This document shows positions 35,566 through 61,812 of a DNA stretch of 64,000 nucleotides, piece after piece; within the stretch, counting starts at the first letter, position 1, and every line of letters starts with the position of its first letter. Position numbers and translations under genes: made by a program. Source of the DNA: Cyprinodon diabolis (lineage: Eukaryota; Chordata; Actinopteri; Cyprinodontiformes; Cyprinodontidae); NCBI GenBank assembly GCA_030533445.1, contig CM060080.1, positions 8,791,717 to 8,855,716 of the forward strand, read 5' to 3'. The notes under the pieces are model-generated. The model made no database searches and had not been told where the DNA came from. It saw only the letters and a list, made by a program, of their open reading frames with translations.

Positions 35566-37649
35566 CAGGGCTCGATGTTAACCATTGCCCGATCGCTGGG
35601 GGCAAGTAGTTTTTATTGTCGGGAGAGTATACATTTCATTGCATTTGCCCACTGGGCAAGTGCAATGATCGCAAAAACAATTATTTATCACTCAAAATTA
35701 CTTTAAATCACCGACATTCGCTTAAAAAAGGACCCACAAGCGTTGCCGGCGCCATTTTTGTTGTTTTGTACACATTCTCGCGTGATTTGAAAAAGCCACA
35801 AGATTTTTCGCCAGGTGGCGTGATTTTTGTCCGGGAATTGGCGCGAATCAGACACATTTTTTTTGACTTGGCAGGCTAAAAAACAACAAGGCAAAAAAGT
35901 AGAGTAACACACCCACCACCTATTTTACCCTCCACCCATTTCACCCACCACCCAGATAACCCTAGATTAAAAATTATCGGTCAGGGATTAGGAAAATTGG
36001 CATACTTGTATGCCATGCGCACAGTGTACGTAAATATGGCTATCATATGGCAGTCTTCTGTACAGTGATGCAGGTCATACATTAAAAAATGTTCATTACA
36101 TTTTTTTCTCTCAGACATTGGAGAGGTGCATTTAAATGTTATAGAGATAAACATGTTAAATTGGTGACCTGTTATGTTATTATTATTGTCTTGTTACTGC
36201 ATTTATTTTGTCAGGGAAAACTAATCCATAGTCAATTAAAAGTCAGGGAATTCTGAAATTATGTAAGTCAAAATATATGTCATGAAACGAGAACAGATGG
36301 ACCCAGTATTCAAGGTGGGACAGTCAGTAGGAAAGTTCAAAACGTTTATTAAATAAACAAACAAAACAAAAGCGGAGCTGTGGCTCGCGGACACTGCAGG
36401 ACACTGATGTTCTCACTGAGTCACTTACCTGGTTTAGCAGTCCAGACCAAGAATGTCCCAGAGGTCCTGCTGGAAGCCGGTCCAGGTCAGGGATCCAGGA
36501 CAGACAGAAACAGACAGGAACAGGCAGGATCCACATCAGGCAGGAGCAGAAACAGGTGGCAGGATCCAGACTTCCAGGCATCCACAGGCTCCCAGGAGGG
36601 TTCAGAGTCAGACTGGGACCAGAAGCATGACCAGGTGGTCAAGCACAGGAGCAGATAGGATCAGGTGCAGACATGCAGGCTCAGTGGAAGAGGGTAGCCG
36701 AGGCAGAACGTGGAACCGGAACTTGAAGCAGGACTTTAAACTGGTCTCCTCCCTGGAGCCAGGCTTACTTTGATAAAAACTGAACCTCCCCCCATAATGA
36801 GCCAAAAACCCAGAGGACTCCGCGGGGGAGGAACAGTGGACAATCAGGAGACGAGACAAACACTAAAACCCTCTTTATTTTTATTTAACCTTTATTTTAC
36901 CAGGAAGTCCCTTGAGATAAAATCTCTTTTTCGAGGGAGACCTGGCCTCTTTCCACTGGCTGCTAGGATCCAGGACATGAACCATCAAATCAAACTGAAC
37001 AGACAGACTAACAAAAAGACAAGCAACGATCTGGCACTGAATGCTCAGGCTGAACTGAATATAAACCAGAGGAAACAGGTGAGAGGAATAAATTATAATT
37101 GAGGTAGGGAGGGAAAACGGCAGGTGAAAGGAATTACTAATTAGGGGGGGCAAACAGGCCAGATCATGACAATATATTAATAGTATCATCTTGTATAAAC
37201 ATACCGTGACCCTAAAATAAAAGTTATTGATTTGTGAAATTGACTTCTGTCTTGTGATTTATCTTAAGTTTTTAACCTGTCGAGTTTTTTTTTAGATTTT
37301 TAACATTACAATTTATATTTTTCCAAGCACACAACAGTTTAAAGCAAAGTTCAGTTTGAAAAGAATGTGCAGGAAGGATTGAAAAGCATGTTAACACGGT
37401 AATGTAGGCTTGAGTTCATTATCTGACGCATGCATATACACACCAGGAACCTGGAAACTTAAAAAATACTGAATCACAAAAAACATAAAAAAAAAAACAT
37501 GTTTCATTGATATATATATATACAAGAATGAATATGAACTATATTTATCAAACATAATATTGGGCAAGTAAAATTGTTTCTGGGCAAATTAAATGTGAAA
37601 CTCACTTGCCCTTTGGGAAAGTGGTAAAAATCCGTAACGTCAACCCCTG
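35566..37649. mobile_element. hAT-like element interrupted by solo LTR 2
   Basis: Left end CAGGGCTCGATGTTAAC; right end, inverted, CAGGGGTTGACGTTACGG. TACTA occurs on both outer sides (35561-35565 and 37650-37654). GGGCAAGTG/CACTTGCCC motifs near both ends suggest one element of about 1.2 kb, split by the LTR at 36278-37171. An 8-bp duplication expected for hAT is not intact, so the class is uncertain. Confidence 0.55.
36278..37171 (-). mobile_element. Solo LTR 2 (894 bp)
   Basis: Starts TGTCATGAAACG and ends AGATCATGACA, flanked by a perfect 5-bp duplication ATATA (36273-36277 and 37172-37176). It is a close relative of solo LTR 1; it is longer mainly because about 75 bases (36870-36947, CCAGGAAGTCCCTTGAGATA...GGGAGACCTGGCC), a common fish repeat, are inserted in it. 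Probably reads minus. Confidence 0.9.
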
Positions 37650-37944
37650 TACTATTCTTGTAATCTGATTACCTAATCCTGACCTGTTCTGCCTCTCAAC
37701 CTTTGAGCCTGCCTGTTCCCGTTCTGATATTCCCATCTGCTACCAGCCTTATTAACAAGCCCAGAGACCCCTGTGACACTGCACTCTCCCTTCCCCCTTC
37801 CAGGATCTACAAGCTACACCAACGTTGCATATCCAGACCTCCTGCGTTACATTAACACACAGCCTACTGTGTATATAGTGTATAGCTATATACAATATAT
37901 AGTATATTGTATGTTTTATATTGTATATAGCTATAGATTCTCTA

Positions 37945-37947
37945 TAT

Positions 37948-38013
<66 letters not shown>

Positions 38014-38036
38014 TACGTATAATGTGTATATATATA
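37945..38036. repeat. TA-rich microsatellite at Tc1 insertion site
   Basis: (TA)n interrupted by G and C. Together with the matching run at 39285-39360 it shows that the Tc1 element landed in a TA repeat. Confidence 0.9.
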
Positions 38037-39284
38037 CACTATATTGCCAAAAGTATTTGCTCACCCATCCAAATTATTGGAATCAGGTGTTCCAATCACT
38101 TCCATGGCCACAGGTGTATAAATTCAAGCACCTAGGCATGCAGACTGTTTTTACAAACATTTGTGAAAGAATGGGTCGCTCTCAGGAGCTCAGTGAATTC
38201 CAGCGTGGAACTGTGATAGGATGCCACCTGTGCAACAAATCCAGTCGTGAAATTTCCTCGCTCCTAAATATTCCACAGTCAACTGTCAGCTGTATTATAA
38301 GAAAATGGAAGTGTTTGGGAACGACAGCAACTCAGCCACGAAGTGGTAGGCCACGTAAACTGACGGAGCGGGGTCAGCGGATGCTGAAGCGCATAGTGCG
38401 AAGAGGTCGCCAACTTTCTGCAGAGTCAATCACTACAGACCTCCAAACTTCATGTGGCCTTCAGATTAGCTCAAGAACAGTGCGCAGAGAGCTTCATGGA
38501 ATGGGTTTCCATGGTCGAGCAGCTGCATCCAAGCCATACATAACCAAGTGCAATGCAAAGCGTCGGATGCGGTGGTGTAAAGCACGCCGCCACTGGACTC
38601 TAGAGCAGTGGAGACGCGTTCTCTGGAGTGACGAATCGCGCTTCTCCATCTGGCAATCTGATGGACGGGTCTGGGTTTGGCGGTTGCCAGGAGAACGGTA
38701 CTTGTCTGACTGCATTGTGCCAAGTGTAAAGTTTGGTGGAGGGGGGATTATGGTGTGGGGTTGTTTTTCAGGAGCTGGGCTTGGCCCCTTAGTTCCAGTG
38801 AAAGGAACTCTGAATGCTTCAGCATACCAAGACATTTTGGACAATTCCATGCTCCCAACTTTGTGGGAACAGTTTGGAGCTGGCCCCTTCCTCTTCCAAC
38901 ATGACTGTGCACCAGTGCACAAAGCAAGGTCCATAAAGACATGGATGACAGAGTCTGGTGTGGATGAACTTGACTGGCCTGCACAGAGTCCTGACCTCAA
39001 CCCGATAGAACACCTTTGGGATGAATTAGAGCGGAGACTGAGAGCCAGGCCTTCTCGTCCAACATCAGTGTGCGACCTCACAAATGCGCTTCTGGAAGAA
39101 TGGTCAAAAATTCCCATAAACACACTCCTAAACCTTGTGGACAGCCTTCCCAGAAGAGTTGAAGCTGTTCTAGCTGCAAAGGGTGGACCGACGTCATATT
39201 GAACCCTATGGATTAGGAACGGGATGTCACTTAAGCTCATATGTGAGTCAAGGCAGGTGAGCAAATACTTTTGGCAATATAGTG
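38037..39284 (+). mobile_element. Tc1-like DNA transposon, structurally intact
   Basis: 1,248 bp with perfect 29-bp terminal inverted repeats (38037-38065 and 39256-39284, beginning CACTATATTGCC) and TA on both sides (38035-38036, 39285-39286), the Tc1/mariner target. It encloses one uninterrupted transposase gene. Confidence 0.97.
38171..39202 (+). CDS. Tc1-like transposase, uninterrupted, DD34E
   Basis: 343 residues, the normal length for Tc1 transposases. N-terminal paired-like DNA-binding region: a first helix-turn-helix ([30 protein letters not shown]), a GRPRKL hook at 59-64, then a second HTH ([10 protein letters not shown]...SSRTVRREL). The catalytic core shows D154 in LWSDESRF, D245 in FQHDCAPVH and E280 in [11 protein letters not shown], with 34 residues between the last two. 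The glycine-rich [10 protein letters not shown] loop is present. The start at 38171 is chosen because it gives the family length; the open frame continues upstream only through the TA repeat. It cuts and pastes the element at TA sites. No stop or frameshift is seen, so activity is possible though untested. Confidence 0.95.
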   Translation: MGRSQELSEFQRGTVIGCHLCNKSSREISSLLNIPQSTVSCIIRKWKCLGTTATQPRSGRPRKLTERGQRMLKRIVRRGRQLSAESITTDLQTSCGLQISSRTVRRELHGMGFHGRAAASKPYITKCNAKRRMRWCKARRHWTLEQWRRVLWSDESRFSIWQSDGRVWVWRLPGERYLSDCIVPSVKFGGGGIMVWGCFSGAGLGPLVPVKGTLNASAYQDILDNSMLPTLWEQFGAGPFLFQHDCAPVHKARSIKTWMTESGVDELDWPAQSPDLNPIEHLWDELERRLRARPSRPTSVCDLTNALLEEWSKIPINTLLNLVDSLPRRVEAVLAAKGGPTSY

Positions 39285-39332
<48 letters not shown>

Positions 39333-39360
39333 TATACATATATATGTATATAAATACATA

Positions 39361-40218
39361 TACATAAATGGAACATAGGAAAGGGGCTAAAACCCTGGTC
39401 AGTAAACAAATGACATTTAATAACCATTCAACTGATAATGAATAACTAGGTTTACCCTTGATTTGAATTACCTATACTATAACTCCCAGTTCTAATTATC
39501 TATTCATAATTTTCTGGTAAGCTGGCACAACAGTGTCCTGCATAAAATCTGTTCTGTGACCTGCACATGAACCCATAAGGATTCATTATTTTGTCAATAA
39601 ACATTATAAAGTTTCTCTGTGACCGTAACCCTAACACCTGGCAAAAACCATGACATCCAGTTACCTGCTTTCAAAGGTGCCTTAGTGTAGACGATCCGTG
39701 TGCAAATAACTTTGTTTTGCAATGTTCTGATAACTTCTCCAGATACTTAGGATTGAGTCATGGATGCAGCCTCTGTTGTTACGTTCTTCTCCCAGAGGCC
39801 CTACTCCCCCTTTAAAAAAGGTAATGAGCATTCCTGAGGGAATCCTGCAAAGTGGGAGGCAGTTTTCCCTGGAGCACTCTGAGGATACAGGTTTGTTATG
39901 TTACATTTTCTGCCTGTGTGATTGGTCTTCACTCCCCAACTCCCAGTCGAGAAATATCTGCATCAATCTGCAGTGGTTGCATGGCTGTGCTGCTGAGTGA
40001 GTTTACAGAAAATTATTCTAATCTGAGATGTGCTGAACCGTGTAGTCTGCAGGTGTCTGACAGCGGATTATGTTGGGAATAAGAGTTGAATATAGAAGAA
40101 GTCGGATGACAGAAGAAATTCCCAGTAAACATTTTACAGTCAAACAAAGAGCTGTGATAGAATTATCCTGCAAAATGGTTTATTGTTATAAAATATCTAA
40201 ACCATAAAATGGGAAACA
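39361..40218. other. Intergenic sequence, nothing recognised
   Basis: No exon or repeat supported between the Tc1 insertion site and the ATCC array. Confidence 0.5.
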
Positions 40219-41338
40219 TCATCCATCCATCCATCCATCCATCCATCCATCCATCCATCCATCCATCCATCCATCCATCCATCCATCTATCATTCTTCCA
40301 TCCATCCATCCATCCATCCATCCTCCATCCAACCATCATCCATCCATCCATCCATCCATCCATCCATCCATCCATCCTCCATCCAACCATCATCCATCCA
40401 TCCATCCATCCATCCATCCATCCATCCATCCATCCATCCAACCATCATCCATCCATCATCCATCCATCCGTCCATCCATCCATCCATCTATCATTCTTCC
40501 ATCCATCCATCCATCCATCCATCTATCATTCTTCCATCCATCCATCCATCCATCCATCCATCCTCCATCCAACCATCATCCATCCATCCATCCATCCATC
40601 CATCCATCCATCCATCCTCCATCCAACCATCATCCATCCATCCATCCGTCCATCCATCCATCCATCCATCCTTCATCCATCCAACCATCATCCATCCATC
40701 CATCCATCCATCCATCCATCCATCCATCCATCCATCCACCATCCAACCATCATCCATCCATCATCCATCCTTCATCCATCCAACCATCATTCATCCATCC
40801 ATCATCCATCCATCCATCCATCCATCATCCATCCACCCATCCATCCATCCATCCATCATCCATTCATCCATCCATCAATCATCCATCCATCCATCCATCC
40901 ATCCATCCATCATTCTTCCATCCATCCATCCTCCATCCAACCATCATCCATCCATCCATCCATCCATCCAACCATCATCCATCCATCCATCCTTCATCCA
41001 TCCAACCACCATCCATCCATCCATCCATCCATCATCCGTCCACCCATCCATCCATCCATCCATCCATGCATGCATCCATCCATCCATCCATCCAACCATC
41101 ATCCATCCATCCATCCATCATCCGTCCACCCATCCATCCGTCCATCCATCCATGCATGCATCCATCCATCCATCCATCACTCCATCATCCATCCAACCAT
41201 CATTCATCCATCCATCCATCCATCATCCATCCATCCATCCATGCATGCATGCATCCATCCATCCATCCATCACTCCATCATCCATCCAACCATCATCCAT
41301 CCATCCATCATCCATCCATCTATCCAACCATCATCCAT

Positions 41339-41374
<36 letters not shown>

Positions 41375-41524
41375 CCATCCTTCATCCATCCAACCATCAT
41401 CCATCATCCGTCCACCCATCCATCCATCCATCCATCCATCCACCCATCATCCGCCCATCCATCCATCCATCCATCCATCCATCCATCCATCCATCCATCC
41501 ATCCATCCATCCATCCATCCATCC
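40219..41524. repeat. 1.3-kb ATCC tetranucleotide array
   Basis: Nearly continuous (ATCC)n with regular interruptions (CAACCATC, TCATTCTTCC, CACCC, GCATGC). Blocks such as 40290-40400 and 40545-40640 repeat each other, so the array grew partly by copying larger segments. Long open frames on both strands are by-products of the repeat. Confidence 0.97.
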
Positions 41525-41527
41525 TTC

Positions 41528-42260
41528 ATTGATGTGTTCTTATTTATGCAGCTTTCTCATCATACTTTATGTGGCTGAACCAGATTACAGTTATTCTGGT
41601 CTTAAAAGAAGAAAAAATAATTTGCAGGTAGAGTTGAACCAGAATCCAGTTCCGTTTTTTGTTGAATAAAATGTTAGAGTGAGACAGAAGCAGATAATCC
41701 TAAACCTCTCATGCTGAATGGCCACACTAGTGCCAGTGCAGCAGGTCCACAGTGATCCAAGGTTCTCCTGATGCCAGAGGGACACACAGATCTTCCTTTG
41801 CTGGAGGGCCCCTTTGGCTCAGTTAGACCCTTCATATATTCAACATACAGGCTTTCTGGGGAAATGCAACCGCTTTTGCCATTTACTTATCAATATTTGG
41901 TGTATTTAACACAATTGTTTTATGTCCTAGCCTGCTAAGATGAAACAATTGTGTTAAAGTATCTAAATATGATTAATTAAATGCCAAAAACGTTTGCTTT
42001 TTTTTGTGGTTTTATATGACTGTGCATTATTTTTAGGAATCATCTCAACAAGTTTTAAGGAATGAAAACGTGACAAAGCTGAAGGGTTCTGATTCTAATG
42101 AGCTGAAGGTACAGTTTCATAGTTTCATGGCCAAACAAGGTTCTTCATTAATATCCATCAGTTCAGGCAGATGTGATCAGTGCTTGGTTATAATCCGCTT
42201 CTAGAACTTCTCTGAGGTGTTAGGCTGAGTCCATCTTTTCTAGTGCTGATCTATCACATG
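41528..42260. other. Upstream region of kcnh5
   Basis: AT-rich sequence without repeats or exons I can name. GC content rises sharply after about 42270. Confidence 0.4.
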
Positions 42261-42269
42261 GTTCCCTGT

Positions 42270-42454
42270 TTGGGTCGGAGCTGCCAACCCATGACGCATG
42301 CGTCCTTCCTCTCACTACAGTCAGCGGCTCCAGCTCAGTGCGCCTCCAGCAGCCCGTCCGAGCGCGCGGTTACAATGCGCCTCTTCATCGGTCCGAACCA
42401 GAGCCAGCGTCAGAACCGAGCACCGAGCAGCACACACCCCGCCTCCGCAACAGG
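42270..42454 (+). promoter_or_regulatory. kcnh5: CpG-rich 5' region of kcnh5
   Basis: GC- and CpG-rich, unlike its surroundings, and ends at the kcnh5 start codon, so it probably holds the promoter and 5' UTR. It contains a perfect 12-bp palindrome GACGCATGCGTC (42293-42304) that resembles an NRF1 site. No TATA box is evident. The transcription start is not known. Confidence 0.5.
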
Positions 42455-57048
<14,594 letters not shown>

Positions 57049-59200
57049 GTAAGTGTTCTTATTGCTGCCTCCGTATGAACTAGCATAGGAAGCTGAAAGG
57101 ATGCCTGCACGGATAGCCGGACCTCGGAGAGCTAGAACACAGAAATGATGCCGTTCTGGAGTTTGAACGCTGGAAGCATTTAGTCAGGGAGCTTTACTGT
57201 AGAAATTAAGACTAGATGTTGTTCTTTGGATCCACTGTTAGCCCTCGTTCAGCGGACAGCTGGGTTTATTCTGGATGTTGTGTGGCAGACATGTCTGATG
57301 GAGACTGAACTAAACCTCTGATGTGTGACTGTTTAATCAGCTCAGCAGCCATGAACGCCTGCAGACGATACTCATTGATATTTTGCAGTTTTCTTTGTGC
57401 CACAGCCTATCAGGGCCTGCCTTCTGTCTGTTCCACAAAGCTAACAGTGTAATGGTGTTCCTGCTCGCTCTCATCAGTCTGGGGTTTTTCTGTTTGCTGG
57501 TGTTTCGTTCTTGCATCCTCCTCCAAAAGCTTTCCTCTTCAACTACACGATGCTTTAAATCATCATTCAACATATCTAACGTTGACCACAGTAAAAACCT
57601 TCAGGTGAAAGGTAGCTTTGCTGCTGGTGGGATCAGTGACAGGAAGCTCTGCTTTCCACAGGATTAGTTCGAAACAACTTAAAGGTGATAACAAATCTGT
57701 AGGAATGGGATTATACAGAGCAGAATAGAAACACCTTTACTGTCCCACAGCTGGGAAATTCAGGCATTACAGGAAAAACCTGCAGGTACAAAATTAGACT
57801 AACTTTCAGTTTTTGGATTCAGCTTAAAAATGATTATTTTGTATCCTGTTTCCAGGGTTTTGGGCCTGATGGTTTATTCAAACACAGAGTCGCTGAGACG
57901 ATGAGATGATTCAACCAGATCATCCAGTCTGATTGATTTAAAGTTTTTATCTAAGGAAACCCGCTGATGCGTCAACTTTACAGGGTTTAGGTCTCCTGGA
58001 TGAGCAGGTAGACAGTCGCTTGGCTTGTCTGCACCTGTGGTTAAGTGAAGGCAGATAAACATGAACTTACCTAAAATGAGACACAAAAGAACTTCACTGA
58101 CAGAGAAAAGAGAAATCCATTTAAATGCAAAAGACACAGCATAAAAATAAAGTCTTTTACTACAACTATAAGAACGACCTTATAAAGGTGCGTTCGCACC
58201 AAACACAGGTTTCCGGGCAGGAGAAACAATTTCCATGTGATCCCTAAAGGGCGGCTCTGGAGAGCTGCACTGCGGAGCGAGTCAAAGACGCTAGAGATGG
58301 CCATTCTAGCGAGGCCAATGACGTGTTTTTGGCAAATTCAGTGCAGGAAGAAGAACATCAAGCAAAAATGTATATATAAAAATGTTAGTTTATTATGAGA
58401 TATCAAAGACCAATCAAGGAGTGGATGAGGCCCTGGGACCTGCAGGGAAGCAGCAGTGGAGGCAAGCTTTTTATAATGAAAATGGAAGATAACCAAAATA
58501 TGCTGACAAAAGATGAATTAGGAAACGCTCTTAGAGGCTTTTAACAAATAATTTTTGTCCTCAAGGGTGAGCCCCGGCCAGCCGCCTCTTCTTGCTGCCC
58601 AGCAGGCCTCTCTAATCTACCGCTGTTCGATCTGCCGTTCTGGTTCTTGGCTCAGGGGGGAGGAGACAGCCGGTTGGCCACTCTTTCTGCCAGGAGTTTT
58701 TCTCTGATTTCCCTGCTGCTCCTTTCTGAGCTCCAGCATTCCACCTAACATTCCCTAAAGCTCAGAAAGTGAACATTTTCCAGCCACTCCTGGACTCCCC
58801 AAAGCAGAAGCATCCCTATAGGATCCACTGGACCCAGCTTGGCTCTGCCTCGTATTAAATGCAGAACCAACATTCACTCTGTAAAACCCTTATCTACGAT
58901 GCTGAGGAGAAACCGATAACCAGCAGACTGAACGATGCGGTTGGAGCCTTTTGTCCACCATGAAATCTGCCTGCTGTGCTAACTGCTGCTTGATGTGAAT
59001 ACAGCAACACCTTAGAGAACATAAACAGGAAACAGTCTGAAAAATACCTGAAACACACGGAGAAGGAACACAGATACCTTTAGGTCATGCTGGGTTAGGC
59101 TAACCTTAAACTTTCTTTTTAACAAACCAGGGGTCGCCATGGAGATGATATGTTGTAATGCTGGTCTGTGGTCTGGTTTGCAAAGTGAACAGACTAGAAT
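57049..59200. other. kcnh5 intron 4, first part
   Basis: No exon. 57895-57980 is a short diverged fragment of the LINE 3'-end family (CAACCAGATCATCCAGTC). 58180-58360 begins AAGGTGCGTTCGCACCAAAC, like the ends of a common fish DNA element, but without a visible partner end. Confidence 0.45.
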
Positions 59201-59229
59201 AAACTGAACCTTAAATGAACTGGAGCTCC

Positions 59230-59445
59230 GGATGGTTAAAAGCATTTGTACAGCCCTGACCATGACCCGCTCACCACCATGCTTGACTGCTGGAAAGGCA
59301 TACTTGCATTGTACTACTCTACTGGTTAAGCCACTCCATGCTTGACACCATCTGAACCAAAATAGGTTCATCTTTGTCCAATGAGACCAAAGAACGTGGT
59401 TCTGTGAACCAACATCAACCAGTATAATTGAGCCGGACTCCTTTA
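59230..59445 (-). pseudogene. Tc1-like transposase fossil
   Basis: The minus-strand frame contains NHVLWSHWTKMNLF, then VVQCKYAFPAVKHGGERVMV, which aligns with the Tc1 pattern VLWSDETK ... KHGGGSVMVWG. The first catalytic aspartate is lost (SH for SD), and the frame degenerates afterwards. This family differs from the intact Tc1 copy at 38037. Confidence 0.65.
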
Positions 59446-61550
59446 TGTGTGCATCATCCGTCCCCCACACATAGAAGCCAGGGGTAATGCCTATTTGCCA
59501 CTCCGCCCCAGGGCCAGACTGACAGTCCTCCTCTGTTGTCCGCATAGCGAGGCACGGACATATGCCATACCCAAACAGTGTGGGTTCATTGCAGGTGTTT
59601 TCACACAAATAGGCTGCTAAAGGTTGTGTTTTAAAGCCTCAACTTTAGTTTGCTGCCTGTGTGATTCTCAGTGTGGAAGAGGTTTAATGGGTTAAATGAA
59701 GGAAGAAAATTTCCCCACTGTGGTACAACAAACGGATCTTTCCTTCCTCAGGCCAGTTTGATGCTTTGGGCTTTGGTCTGAGCACTGATGGGCGCCCCCT
59801 ACAGCCAGGTTAGGGTCTCTTATCAAAGGCACTATTGAGCATGTGCACTCGGCTCCTTTGGTCAACCATGTCGAGGCACGCTCTCATTGGAACGGTCCTA
59901 TTAAACTGCTGAATGGTGTCGGCCAACGCGCTAAAGCTCAGCTCCAGCGTTTCTGCTTATCAGATTCAAATATTTAGAGCAAAGGTCCTGGATTAGCGGA
60001 CCGCGGTCCGGATCTGGACCCAACTGCTGCCTAATCCGGACCCAACCTGATTTTAAACATTTATAAATTACTGCATGTTTTCCGACGGCAGTGTCTAACT
60101 TCACTTGCGCCGCTTCTCCTGGTAATACGGTAAAGCCCTCCAGAGCGTCCGGCTCCAGGCTACATGTGATCCAAATGAGCCAATGAGCTGCTTTCAGTCT
60201 TGGTTGCTGCTGCTGCAACTTTTAGACACAGCAGGCAAACCTGTTGCAAGCCGGGCGATGGGAAAGAAGGAGAAGATGATGAGGAAAAGAGAGCAGAGAA
60301 AGTGTGGACTGCTGGAAGAACTGCGGTGAACTGGTGAAAGAAAAGTGAAATGGTGCTCAAAGATGACCCTGAACATTTAGAGGATGTTTGTCTGAACCTC
60401 CTGCTGTGAAGCAGGATTCTCCACCATGAAAATAATCAAAAAATAAATATTGATCCACAACCTTGATATGTGCTTGAGAATGGCTTAGTCTCCATTCAAA
60501 CCCAGGTTTAAAGCCTTGCAGGGCAGCATAAAGCCCACTGCTCTCATTAAGACAGAAAAAAAAATAAATAAAAAAATAATATAAACACTCATTTCAGGTG
60601 TTTTATAAAGATGTGAATCAGGAAATTATCTATATACCAAACTGAACGATTGTTGATCTCTACTTAAAAACCTCTTTAGATTTAAAAATGGAAAAACATT
60701 CAATTTTTTATATTTTTTATTTAAAAAGTCAATGTATAACATGTATGCATAAACATCTCATTTTATTTTAGTGTTAATTTCTGTTTAAATAAACAGCTGA
60801 TGTTTTAGCATCCAGGTTTCTGTCCTTCTCTTCCTGTAACCTCTAGCAGTGCAGGGAGGAAGAAAGCTGTGATGTTTGGCTGTGATGCATGAACCTCTGA
60901 GACTGTCAGGTTCAGTTTGGTTGGACTGTGGTTCTGTCAGGAATCTCCGGAGATGTGGGCGGATTGTTGTTCTCTGTGTCAGCATGTCTCCCTGAGGAAC
61001 TGTCCTGTCATCCTCTAACTGACAGGCCGCCCCCCCTCCTACAGAAACACTGATCAGAAACCTGAGGTTGATCTCAGATCTGTGGGTTTTGGGGATAAAA
61101 GAGCAACTTTAGCCAATATCAATAATTATTGATCAGTGTTACTTTTTTGAAACAAGGACCAGGCAACAAAGGTCTGGTGTACACATGACCTTTAACCTTT
61201 TAAAAAAGCCAGTCCTTGCTCTTTTTGGCATCAAGACAATTATTCTTATTATCACATTGCCAGACAGGACACTGTTAAAAAAATAAAAATAAAAAAATAA
61301 ATAAAAAAGCCAGTCCTACCACCAACGTAGCTTGGTTCAGCCTAAAGTCCGTCAGTCATTTGGTACCGGCCCGCACAGAAAAAAGTATATATATATATAT
61401 AATTTATAGACGATCAGAGTCTGAGTGATGTTTTATTTTGAAAAATATAAAAAATTGCGGTATTCTCTCCCAATTACATCAGTCGGTGCATCTGTGCCTC
61501 TTGACACAGGTTAATTCAGTTCAAGACTCATCCTATCTATAACATCCTAT
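59446..61550. other. kcnh5 intron 4, possible hAT remnant
   Basis: 59985-60040 (GCGGACCGCGGTCCGGATC, with GGACCCAAC) resembles the end of a hAT family whose transposase C-terminus is found at 61551; the region between may be one decayed element, with ATACGG and poly-A rich parts. No host exon seen. Confidence 0.35.
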
Positions 61551-61730
61551 CTTTGTGAAGCGGGATTTTCTGCGGTTACAGCGACCAGAACAAAGCTACG
61601 GAGCAGACTGGACATCAGGAGCACACTTCGTGTGTCATTGTCTCCCATTACGCCACGATGGGACCGGCTTGTTGTTTTATTTTTATGCTGTTTGTATTTG
61701 ATTTTATGCCAGTCGTATCATTTTACTTGA
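61551..61730 (+). pseudogene. hAT transposase C-terminal fragment
   Basis: An open frame without its own ATG reads LCEAGFSAVTATRTKLRSRL, then IRSTLRVSLSPITPRWDRLV before a stop. EAGFSA...TKxRxRLD...LRxxLSxIxPR is the end of the hAT dimerisation domain seen in ZBED5-like transposases. The catalytic core is not found intact upstream. Confidence 0.75.
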
Positions 61731-61812
61731 TCGTATTTAACTCCCCCCAGCTGGAACCCATCAAGCCTGCCACCCTGTAATTAAGCAAAAACACAAAGAC
61801 CTAACAGGCGTA

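Noticed and set aside
38494..39339. 281-codon minus-strand frame opposite the Tc1 transposase
   Set aside because: A shadow of the conserved transposase gene on the other strand.
40209..41669. 486-codon open frame (and antisense frames) over the ATCC array
   Set aside because: A four-base repeat without stop triplets is open in several frames on both strands; the product is only HPSI repeats and there is no gene structure.
59012..59608. 198-codon minus-strand frame as a host gene
   Set aside because: Its middle part is a decayed Tc1 transposase with a lost catalytic residue; the rest shows no domain.
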